DNA from: Bacillota bacterium
GTDB lineage: Bacteria > Bacillota > Clostridia > Christensenellales > UMGS416
Assembly (NCBI GenBank): GCA_023435705.1
Contig: JAEYRH010000005.1
Span: forward strand, 186,001-250,000
DNA: 64,000 nt
Reading direction: 5' to 3'
This document shows, piece by piece, positions 57,731 through 64,000 of the stretch; positions within the stretch are counted from its first letter, which is position 1, and each line of letters starts with the position of its first letter. The notes under the pieces are model-generated. The model saw only the letters and a program-made list of their open reading frames with translations. It made no database searches and had not been told where the DNA came from. A program made the position numbers and the translations under genes.

Positions 57731-58474
57731 TCATTGCCGATGCTTCCACCGGCACAGCCTTTCCTCCAGCACATCCATGCCCACAAACAACACAAACCCC
57801 AATAACCCGATCACAATGATCCCCAGATACATTCCGGGGTAGTCAATGCGCGTCCACGCATCCATGATGTAATAGCCAAGGCCCCAATGGGTGCCATACA
57901 CTTCTGTGAAAAATAAAATGGAGAGTGCCGTGCCGATGGAGACCTTTGTGTTGGTCAATAGCTCCGGCAGGATCGCCGGCAGCGTGGCGTGGCGGAAGGC
58001 CTGCATGCCCGTGGCCCCCAGGCTTTTCAGGTGGTTGTAGGTTTCCTGCGGCACGTTGAGAGCGGCGCCCCGCACCACCACGATCACTTGAAACACCACG
58101 ATGAGCGCGATCACGGTGATTTTGGAGCCATCCCCCAGGCCAAAGAGCAGCATGATGACCGGCAGCAGTGCAGTCTTTGGCACCGGGTAGGTGAGGTAGA
58201 TCAGCGGGTGCAGCAGCCGGTTCCAGCGGGGCGACCGTGCCATCAGCAGGCCCAGAGTGCCGCCCGCCAGCAGCGCGATCGTCAGGCCGCAGGCCACGCG
58301 GAAAAGGCTGGCCAGCGCGTGCAGCACAAGACCATCGGCGAAAAGCTTGCCAGCCCTGGCATACACGGCGATGGGCGTGGGCAGCGCCCTCAGGTTGAGC
58401 AGCAGGGCGAGCACCAGCCAGATGGCGTGGAGGGCAAGAAAGCCCTCGGCAAACAACAGCAATTTCCGCTTCAT
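57731..58474 (-). CDS. ABC importer permease (SsuC/TauC type)
   Basis: A 247-residue inner-membrane permease with about six helices and the BPD-type cytoplasmic loop GATGMQAFRHATLPAILPE near residue 160, which contacts the ATPase. It belongs to the SsuC/TauC/ThiX family that takes up sulfonates, taurine or pyrimidine-like compounds. The ATG at 58474 overlaps the ATPase stop by 4 nt (ATGA); an in-frame GTG at 58483 is too close to GAGG. It ends the ubiDAX-ABC operon. Confidence 0.9.
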   Translation of the reverse strand: MKRKLLLFAEGFLALHAIWLVLALLLNLRALPTPIAVYARAGKLFADGLVLHALASLFRVACGLTIALLAGGTLGLLMARSPRWNRLLHPLIYLTYPVPKTALLPVIMLLFGLGDGSKITVIALIVVFQVIVVVRGAALNVPQETYNHLKSLGATGMQAFRHATLPAILPELLTNTKVSIGTALSILFFTEVYGTHWGLGYYIMDAWTRIDYPGMYLGIIVIGLLGFVLFVGMDVLEERLCRWKHRQ

Positions 58475-59226
58475 CGCCGCCACACCTCGTTCACGAGCCC
58501 CCGAATGAAGTCAGTCATCTCATGAAATCCCCCGCTTGTCCGCAACCCATCCGTGCCGAAATGGGGGTTTTCCTCGATCCGGGCTGCTACGCCGGGGCCA
58601 TGGCTCATTACCACAATCCGCCGACCCATCATCACCGCTTCCTCAATGCTGTGGGTCACAAACAAAGTGGTTACATTCTGCCGGCTCCAAAGGCTCAGAA
58701 ACAGATCCTGGGCCTCCTCACGGGTGAGTGCGTCCAGTGCCGAAAAGGGCTCGTCCATCAAGAGCAAATCAGGCTCCATCAAAAATGCGCGGAGGATCGC
58801 GGCCCGCTGCCGCTGGCCGCCGGAGAGCTCGCGGGGGTAACGCTCCATCAGCCCCTCAATGCCAAGCCGCGCCGAAAGCCCGGCGAACCGTTGCTCCACC
58901 TCTTGCGTGACAGCCTTTTTCTTGATGGAGAAGGGTAGAAGACAATTCTGCCGCACCGTACGCCAGGGCAGCAACCCAAAGTCCTGCGGGATAAAGCCGA
59001 TGCTGTGCCGCGCCGAGGCCACCGGCTCGCCGCGCAGCAGGATCGATCCGCCATCGGGCTTTATTACACCGGCCAGCGCGTGCAGCAGCGTGGACTTGCC
59101 GCAGCCAGACGGGCCGATGATGCCGCAGATGTCACCAGGTTCCAGCCGCAGCGAAAAAGGCCCAAGGGCATGCACCGCCGTGGGACCAGAGCCGTATGTG
59201 ATGGTGAGATCTGTAATTGAGAGCAT
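58471..59226 (-). CDS. ABC importer ATP-binding protein (SsuB/TauB type)
   Basis: A 251-residue ATPase. Walker A GPSGCGKSTLL near residue 38, Q-loop PQDFGLLPWRTV near 82, signature LSGGQRQRAAILRA near 135, Walker B LLLMDEPFSALD near 155 and H-loop VTHSIEEA near 190 fit the nitrate/sulfonate/taurine importer group. The ATG at 59226 has AAGGA about 10 nt upstream; ATG codons at 59244 and 59280 lie further up without good sites. A 233-nt repeat-bearing gap separates it from the binding-protein gene. Confidence 0.92.
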   Translation of the reverse strand: MLSITDLTITYGSGPTAVHALGPFSLRLEPGDICGIIGPSGCGKSTLLHALAGVIKPDGGSILLRGEPVASARHSIGFIPQDFGLLPWRTVRQNCLLPFSIKKKAVTQEVEQRFAGLSARLGIEGLMERYPRELSGGQRQRAAILRAFLMEPDLLLMDEPFSALDALTREEAQDLFLSLWSRQNVTTLFVTHSIEEAVMMGRRIVVMSHGPGVAARIEENPHFGTDGLRTSGGFHEMTDFIRGLVNEVWRR

Positions 59227-59260
59227 GTATTTGTAATCCTTCATTACTGGTAGGGCCCCC

Positions 59261-59456
59261 GTCCAACCAACGGGAACCATTAAGCCCCCATCGGAGAGGG
59301 GGGGTCTCCTGCAGGGCTTCGCCCTGAAACCGGCGATACCTGCATCAATCTCTTTCGGCTCTTCTGTAGGGGCGGTTCACGAACCGCCCACTGCATCAAG
59401 AGCAAGGTAAATTTTGCTGTAAACCGGGCCGGGACGGAGCCCGGCCCCTACCGTGG
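59261..59456. repeat. Cluster of palindromic repeats between importer genes
   Basis: Three elements seen elsewhere in the window: CAGGGC-TTC-GCCCTG at 59312-59326 (inverted copy at 36203-36217), GGGCGGTTC-AC-GAACCGCCC at 59370-59389 (like 20652-20671), and CGGGCCGGGACGGAGCCC with GGCCCCTAC at 59425-59451 (like 47472 and 47638). No gene is seen. Confidence 0.75.
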
Positions 59457-59459
59457 GAC

Positions 59460-60383
59460 TTACCGCACCTTCTCCACCAAGTCCTTCGGTGCCAGTGTGC
59501 TGGCGCACAAACCCTTGGCAGAAGCCCAGGCAACCACCGCCGCCAGGTCAGCCTCACCGGGCATCATGTCCTTGGTGAATTTGGGCAGCACGATCTTGCC
59601 GCGCATTTCCTCCGGATAACCCACAGTCTTGATGATCAAGTCCTCATATTTGGCAATCGGCGTATTGTTGAGGTAATCCACGGCGTCGTTGTAGGCTTTG
59701 TACATGGCGGCGATGTCCGCCCGGCGGCTGCCGATCACCTTCTTCTCAAAGGCAATCACCGAGGGGTAAAGACCGATTGCAGTAGCCGATGATAACCGCT
59801 TGCCACCGCCATTTTCCGCGAAAGTGGCGAAAGGCTCCGGCAGCAGCGCCGCGTCCGCCTGGCCAGCGTTCAGCATTTCCAGGCGCACCGGCACGGCGGG
59901 TACGGCGGTCTTCACCACGTCTGACGGCGCAAGGCCGTCATTTTCGAGGATCTTGTCCAATACAAACTCGATCAGCGTTTTTTCCGAGATTGCCACGCTG
60001 CGGCCTTTCATGCCAGCCAGATCGGTGATGCCCGAATCTTTGCCCACGACCAGAGCGTACTCGCCGTCGGTCATGCCGGTAATCTTAAGGTTGATGCCGC
60101 TATTCTGATAAATACACACGGCCACTTCGTCGCAGCAGAAGCCGTCGAGCGATCCGGACTGGAACGCGGCGTCACGGTCCTTGGCGCTGTTGAAGAGCTC
60201 CAGCTTGAACGTAAGGCCATACTTTTTGAAATAGCCCTGCTGCTCGGCGATCACAAAAGGGATCACGTCGATGCTGGGCAGCGCACCCAGCGTGAGCGTT
60301 TTGGCCGATGGGGCGGCGGTGCCGCAGGCGGTCAAGCCAAGGACCAGCAACAAAGCGAGCACAACGGCCAGCATCTTTCTCAT
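59460..60383 (-). CDS. ABC importer substrate-binding lipoprotein (NMT1/SsuA-like)
   Basis: A 307-residue lipoprotein: a signal peptide of about 20 residues with lipobox LTACG, then a periplasmic-binding fold of the SsuA/TauA/NMT1 type (TLTLGALPSIDVIPFVIAEQ, GYFKKYGL, FQSGSLDGF, AGMKGRSVAIS). This family binds sulfonates, thiamine precursors and various aromatic acids, and the menaquinone enzymes MqnA and MqnD share the fold. Because it is coupled to ubiX (4-nt ATGA overlap), the ligand may be an aromatic carboxylate for the UbiD/UbiA pathway; this is inference. Confidence 0.9.
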   Translation of the reverse strand: MRKMLAVVLALLLVLGLTACGTAAPSAKTLTLGALPSIDVIPFVIAEQQGYFKKYGLTFKLELFNSAKDRDAAFQSGSLDGFCCDEVAVCIYQNSGINLKITGMTDGEYALVVGKDSGITDLAGMKGRSVAISEKTLIEFVLDKILENDGLAPSDVVKTAVPAVPVRLEMLNAGQADAALLPEPFATFAENGGGKRLSSATAIGLYPSVIAFEKKVIGSRRADIAAMYKAYNDAVDYLNNTPIAKYEDLIIKTVGYPEEMRGKIVLPKFTKDMMPGEADLAAVVAWASAKGLCASTLAPKDLVEKVR

Positions 60384-60964
60384 TTGGTCGGTTCCTCCCA
60401 GCGTTTTGTCAGGTTGTGGGGCACGCCCAGCCAGTCCAGCGCCTTGCCGGCAACAAAGGCCACGGCGTCGTCCAGCGTCTGCGGTTTGTTATAAAAGCCC
60501 GGCATTGCCGGCAAGATGCCGGCGCCCATGCGGGCAAGCTTCAGCATGTTTTCCAGGTGGATGGCGTTGAACGGTGTTTCGCGCGGCACGATCAGCAGCC
60601 TGCGGCCTTCCTTGAGCGCCACATCCGCAACCCGGCAGAGGAGCGTCTTGCCGGTGCCGCAGGCGATCTCCCCAAGCGTGCTCATCGAGCAGGGGATGAT
60701 CACCACGGCGTCCACCGGGTTGGAACCGCTGGCAATGGAGGAAAACAGGTTGCCGTTGTCCTCCAGGACGAGCCTGCCGGTCCGCTCAGCCAGCGCACCA
60801 GCCCAGTCAACCAATGCAAGCCCTGTCTCATGGGCGAACACTTTTTTGCCATTGTCGGTGCAGACCAAATGGATCACAGCGCCTTGCTCCAGCAAGGCTT
60901 CCGTGAGTTTAGCCGCGTAGGGGCTGCCGCTGGCACCGGTGATGCCGAGGACGAATTTGCTCAA
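60380..60964 (-). CDS. ubiX: Flavin prenyltransferase UbiX
   Basis: Makes prenylated FMN, the cofactor needed by UbiD decarboxylases, from FMN and dimethylallyl phosphate; 194 residues. FMN-binding and family motifs: LGITGASGSPYAAKL at the start, IIPCSMSTLGEIACGTG near residue 90, RRLLIVPRETPFNAIHLENM near 123 and PAMPGFYNKPQTLDD near 150. The start is TTG at 60964 with GAGG 8 nt upstream. It lies between ubiA and the importer genes. Confidence 0.95.
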   Translation of the reverse strand: MSKFVLGITGASGSPYAAKLTEALLEQGAVIHLVCTDNGKKVFAHETGLALVDWAGALAERTGRLVLEDNGNLFSSIASGSNPVDAVVIIPCSMSTLGEIACGTGKTLLCRVADVALKEGRRLLIVPRETPFNAIHLENMLKLARMGAGILPAMPGFYNKPQTLDDAVAFVAGKALDWLGVPHNLTKRWEEPTK

Positions 60965-61014
60965 TGGTTAACCTCACAAAGGTTTTCTGCCGCCCGCCCT
61001 CTCTCCAACCCCTC

Positions 61015-61045
61015 CACCCAGTGTCATTCCGAAGGAATGATGCAA
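61015..61045. repeat. Short palindromic repeat between ubiA and ubiX
   Basis: TCATTCC-GAA-GGAATGA at 61024-61040 within a GC-rich gap of about 120 nt. The size and place, in an intra-operon gap, resemble the other palindromic elements in the window. Confidence 0.55.
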
Positions 61046-61087
61046 ACTAGTGGGAGGGGCATCGTCTGAAGGGGCTGGGTGTGGGGG

Positions 61088-61978
61088 CTAAATCAACGCA
61101 TCCAGCACCCCTGCAACCAGCAGCACCAGGCTCACGATCTGATTGATGCTGTAGGAGGCGATCTTCACATTTCCCAGGTTTTCAGGCGACACCAGTCGGT
61201 GCTCCACCACAAACAACGCCGCAATCGCAATCACGCCGGCGCCATAAATCCAGCCCAAACGAGGTTCCAGAATGCCTACGGCTGCCAGCAGCAGCGCCGC
61301 CAGGAAGTGAAACACCGCCGCGATAGCCAGTGCGTTTTTCACGCCGAACCGCACCGGGATGGAGTGCAGGCCGTTTTGCCGGTCAAAGTCATAATCCTGC
61401 GTGCCATAAATGATGTCAAACCCGGCCACCCACAATGTGTTTGCCGCGCCCATTGCAAGCGGCGTGAGCGAAAAGCTACCGGTGACAGCAAGCCAAGCCC
61501 CCACCGGTGCGCAGGCAGTGGTGATGCCAAGGATCAAATGGCACAGCCAGGTGAAACGCTTGGTGTAGGAATAACCAACCATCAACACAAGCGCCACCGG
61601 TGACAGCAGCAGGCACAACGGATTCAGCAGCGCGGCGGAAACCGCCATTACAGCAAAACAAACGGCGGAAAACACGAGCACCTCTGTTTTCCCGATCAGC
61701 TTGCGGGGCAGCTGGCGCATCGCGGTGCGGGGGTTCTGGCCATCGATTTCAGCGTCAATGGCGCGGTTCAGGGCGTTGGCACCGGTGCGGGCCCCCAGTA
61801 AAGCCAGCAGAATCCAGAGGATCTGAGCCGGGGTGGGCAACCCGCCGGCAGCCAGCAGCATCGCAACCACGGCGAAGGAGAGTGAAAACACGGTGTGGGA
61901 AAACATCACCAGCGTGCCGTAATCACGGATCTTACGGGTAACCCGCACTCCCACGCGGCGCAATGAATCAGATGCCAT
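61088..61978 (-). CDS. ubiA: UbiA-family polyprenyltransferase (MqnP-like)
   Basis: A 296-residue integral membrane prenyltransferase with about eight helices. The two Asp-rich metal motifs are NALNRAIDAEIDGQNPRT near residue 68 (NxxxDxxxD) and DIIYGTQDYDFDRQNG near 190 (DxxxD). It attaches a polyprenyl chain to an aromatic acid; in the futalosine menaquinone route the homologue is MqnP, acting on 1,4-dihydroxy-6-naphthoate. The ATG at 61978 is inside the end of ubiD (11-nt overlap) with GGAAG about 10 nt upstream; an ATG at 61996 is the alternative. Confidence 0.92.
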   Translation of the reverse strand: MASDSLRRVGVRVTRKIRDYGTLVMFSHTVFSLSFAVVAMLLAAGGLPTPAQILWILLALLGARTGANALNRAIDAEIDGQNPRTAMRQLPRKLIGKTEVLVFSAVCFAVMAVSAALLNPLCLLLSPVALVLMVGYSYTKRFTWLCHLILGITTACAPVGAWLAVTGSFSLTPLAMGAANTLWVAGFDIIYGTQDYDFDRQNGLHSIPVRFGVKNALAIAAVFHFLAALLLAAVGILEPRLGWIYGAGVIAIAALFVVEHRLVSPENLGNVKIASYSINQIVSLVLLVAGVLDALI

Positions 61979-63413
61979 AGCTGGCCCACTTCCCATCCAC
62001 TATGGCCTTGATGTCATCAGTCATGGCAATGTCGTCTGGCCAGGGCCGTGTGTGCCCTTCATCGGGCCACTTTTTTGTGGCGTCGATGCCAAGCCGCGCA
62101 CCATAGTGCGGCAGGCTGGAAGCGTGATCCAGCGCGTCCAGCGGGCCTTCATTGATCACCAGGTCCCTTCGGGCGTCAATGTTGTTAAAAACCTTCCACG
62201 CCACGGTGGAAATGTCCTGCGGGGAAACATCGCCATCCACCACCACGATCATCTTGGTATACATCATCTGGCCCATGCCCCAGAGCGCATTCATCAGCTT
62301 GCGTGCATGGCCGGGGAAGCGCTTTTGGATCGAGACAATCACACAATTGTGAAACACACCCTCCAGCGGGAAGTTAATGTCCACAATCTCCGGCAATTGC
62401 AGCTTCAGCAGTGGCAGGAAGATGCGCTCAGTGGCCTTTCCAAGGAAGCAATCCTCCATGGGAGGCTTGCCCACCACTGTGGCCGGATAGACGGGCCGCT
62501 CCTTATGGGTGATGCACTCCACATGGAAAACGGGGTAATCGTCAGCCAGCGAATAATAGCCGGTGTGGTCACCAAAGGGGCCTTCGCGGCGAAGCGGCTC
62601 GTTGGCGTCCACATAACCTTCCAGCACAAACTCAGCATCGGCGGGCACATAGATATCATTGGTGATGGACTTGACCATGTGGACCGGCGACTTGCGCAAA
62701 AAACCCGCGAACAGCATCTCGTCGATGATCGAAGGCAGCGGCGCGGTGGCGGCATAGGTAATGGCCGGGTCGCAGCCCAAAGCCACTGAAACGGGCATTT
62801 TGCCACCCAGCGCCTTATATTTCTCAAAGATTGCCCGGCCATCCTTGTGCAGATGCCAGTGCATCCCGGTAGTAGTATTGTCATACACCTGTAGGCGGTA
62901 CATGCCGCAGTTTTGTGTGCTGGTGTCTGGATCTCGGGTGAACACCAGCGGCAGCGTGAAAAACCTGCCGGCGTCACCGGGCCAGCACTTGAGCACAGGC
63001 AATGCGGAAAGGTCTGGGCTGCGCTCCACGACTTCCTGGCAAGCGCCTCTGCCGGAAAGCTTTTTGGGGAACACATTTGCCAGCCGGGTGAGCCGGGGCA
63101 CCGCCTTGACCTGATTGATGAGACCGATGTATTGGCTGATTTCAAAATATTCGGCGATTTCCGCGCCGATCTCGTCCAGATCGCCCACGCCGAGCGCCGA
63201 TGCCATGCGCTCCATCGTACCGAAGGCGTTGATCAACACTGGGTATTTTGAGCCCTTCACCCGTTCAAACAGCAGCGCAGGCCCCCCTGCCTTTACGACC
63301 CGGTCAGCGATTTCAGTGATTTCCAGCTCCGGATCCACCTCCACGGTGATCCGCTTGAGCTGCCCGGTCTTCTCCAGCCGGCTTGCAAATTCTTGAAGAT
63401 CCTTGTATGCCAT
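61968..63413 (-). CDS. ubiD: UbiD-family decarboxylase (MqnL-like)
   Basis: Prenylated-FMN-dependent decarboxylase of 481 residues, acting on a prenylated aromatic acid. UbiD motifs: NAFGTMERMASALGV near residue 62, YRLQVYDNTTTGMHWHLHKDG near 170 (cofactor region), REGPFGDHTGYYS near 280 and FPGHARKLMNALWGMGQMMY near 365. The ATG at 63413 has AAAGGAA 5 nt upstream; an open frame back to 63668 has no similarity. It is the first gene of ubiD-ubiA-ubiX and the ABC importer. The aromatic ring identity is not visible from sequence. Confidence 0.93.
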   Translation of the reverse strand: MAYKDLQEFASRLEKTGQLKRITVEVDPELEITEIADRVVKAGGPALLFERVKGSKYPVLINAFGTMERMASALGVGDLDEIGAEIAEYFEISQYIGLINQVKAVPRLTRLANVFPKKLSGRGACQEVVERSPDLSALPVLKCWPGDAGRFFTLPLVFTRDPDTSTQNCGMYRLQVYDNTTTGMHWHLHKDGRAIFEKYKALGGKMPVSVALGCDPAITYAATAPLPSIIDEMLFAGFLRKSPVHMVKSITNDIYVPADAEFVLEGYVDANEPLRREGPFGDHTGYYSLADDYPVFHVECITHKERPVYPATVVGKPPMEDCFLGKATERIFLPLLKLQLPEIVDINFPLEGVFHNCVIVSIQKRFPGHARKLMNALWGMGQMMYTKMIVVVDGDVSPQDISTVAWKVFNNIDARRDLVINEGPLDALDHASSLPHYGARLGIDATKKWPDEGHTRPWPDDIAMTDDIKAIVDGKWASYGI

Positions 63414-63447
63414 TGAATTTCCTTTGCCAACGAATTTCGACAGGTTC

Positions 63448-63475
63448 AGTATACCACAAACGGCGTAGTGCACAA
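63448..63475 (-). promoter_or_regulatory. Promoter of the ubiD operon
   Basis: On the minus strand TTGTGC (63475-63470), 16 nt, TATACT (63453-63448), about 35 nt before the ubiD start. Confidence 0.55.
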
Positions 63476-63752
63476 CATTCGCCGCCAAACGAAAAGCCAG
63501 GCACGACCATCTCCCGCCCAAGTGGCTGCTCCAAAAGTTTGTTACGACCTTGACAAATAATTCCCCGGGCCTGCCATTGCAGAACCCATGCTGATTCCCG
63601 CCAGCCACATACCGCCCAACACACTTACCAAATATCACAACAATCAATGCATGTGTGAATCCTAACAACCGGCAAAGTGTTTATAACTTATTGAGTTTGG
63701 GTAAATTGTTATTACATACACGGTATAGTACAAAAAATGGCAATGACTGTCA
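63476..63752. other. Intergenic region with no recognised feature
   Basis: Between the divergent ubiD and right-edge promoters. No gene, repeat or structured element was recognised. Confidence 0.4.
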
Positions 63753-63781
63753 TTGCGTTTCCGTGGCGCTTCTCCTATAAT
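63753..63781 (+). promoter_or_regulatory. Promoter of the right-edge gene
   Basis: TTGCGT (63753-63758), 17 nt, TATAAT (63776-63781), 32 nt before the ATG. Confidence 0.75.
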
Positions 63782-63813
63782 GGCAATAATTAGATAAAAG
63801 AGGAGGCAAGCGT

Positions 63814-64000
63814 ATGCCCGAACGGCTCAGAAAATTACTCAGGATCACGGGGATGGTGCTCATCACCGTATCTCTCTGCGCCATCGGCTACGCAGCCTAC
63901 ACCCTCATCTCCACGGAGATTTCCACCAATCAGGGTCTGGATGATGTGGAGCAAATGCTGCTGGACTTTGAGGCCTTTACCGGCTATCCCGAAGACAGCG
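63814..64000 (+). CDS. N-terminal part of a membrane protein
   Basis: Only the first 62 residues are in the window. A basic N-terminus (MPERLRKLLRITG) precedes one membrane helix (about residues 11-34, MVLITVSLCAIGYAAYTLI), then a polar acidic stretch (LDDVEQMLLDFEAF). AGAGGAGG lies 7 nt before the ATG, and a good promoter is present. The layout fits the N-terminus of a sortase or another exported single-pass protein, but the visible part is too short to decide. Confidence 0.7.
   Translation, partial: MPERLRKLLRITGMVLITVSLCAIGYAAYTLISTEISTNQGLDDVEQMLLDFEAFTGYPEDS

Noticed and set aside
1..64000. tRNA or rRNA genes, transposases and phage integrases
   Set aside because: None was recognised by eye on either strand. 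A tRNAscan or profile search could still find a divergent one.

Overview
The window looks like a chromosomal segment of a GC-rich Clostridia-type Firmicute. The evidence is a housekeeping block in Firmicutes order (yicC, remA, gmk, rpoZ, coaBC, priA, def, fmt), the order rpmE / DUF1385 / prmC / prfA, an EFR1-type flavodoxin-ferredoxin, a ydaO-type c-di-AMP riboswitch, GEMM c-di-GMP riboswitches, and AGGAGG Shine-Dalgarno sites with many TTG and GTG starts. No rRNA, tRNA, CRISPR array, transposase or integrase was recognised.

Layout. 1-10.3 kb: the housekeeping block on the minus strand. It is interrupted between coaBC and priA by a plus-strand island (4.3-6.75 kb) with an AT-rich barnase toxin / barstar inhibitor pair under a promoter that contains a LexA-type SOS box, followed by a DUF2284 and an acetyltransferase gene. 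10.4-17.5 kb: a ceramidase-like hydrolase, dapB behind a c-di-AMP riboswitch and terminators, and a MarR regulator with a heterodimeric ABC exporter. 17.5-24.1 kb: an acetyltransferase, an unknown Cys-cluster protein, a ZIP transporter, a 59-residue gene with a second LexA-like palindrome, then rpmE-DUF1385-prmC-prfA. 24.1-31.4 kb: an M42 peptidase, a serpin-like lipoprotein, ZupT, a VOC protein, a metallo-beta-lactamase-fold hydrolase, a UroD-family protein with a TRIC-family membrane protein, and an aldose epimerase. 31.5-37.3 kb: hypABFCDE for [NiFe]-hydrogenase maturation, without hydrogenase structural genes in view. 37.6-42.1 kb: an ABC-2 exporter and a kinase-less PASTA membrane protein.

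42.4-53.2 kb is a complete tad (Flp) pilus operon on the minus strand: prepilin peptidase, two near-identical Flp pilins, TadE, a TadG-like protein, CpaB, TadZ/CpaE, TadA, TadB, TadC, a DUF192 protein and a DivIVA-like coiled-coil protein. Its leader carries two tandem c-di-GMP-I riboswitch aptamers, each followed by an intrinsic terminator, so pilus assembly should respond to c-di-GMP. 53.5-57.7 kb: a geranylgeranyl-reductase-family flavoprotein, a small membrane protein, and an ABC-2 exporter with a DUF1648 protein. 57.7-63.4 kb: ubiD-ubiA-ubiX followed by a substrate-binding lipoprotein, ATPase and permease, read here as late menaquinone (futalosine-type) steps linked to an importer. A partial membrane protein begins at the right edge.

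Several intra-operon gaps (20.65, 36.1-36.2, 47.4-47.7, 59.3-59.45 and 61.0 kb) hold short dispersed palindromic repeats, some related to one another. The strongest leads are the SOS-controlled barnase/barstar module with a phage-type Cys knuckle, the tandem c-di-GMP riboswitches on the tad operon, the c-di-AMP riboswitch on dapB, and the ubiDAX-ABC operon. All functional statements rest on motif recognition by eye; no database search was run.
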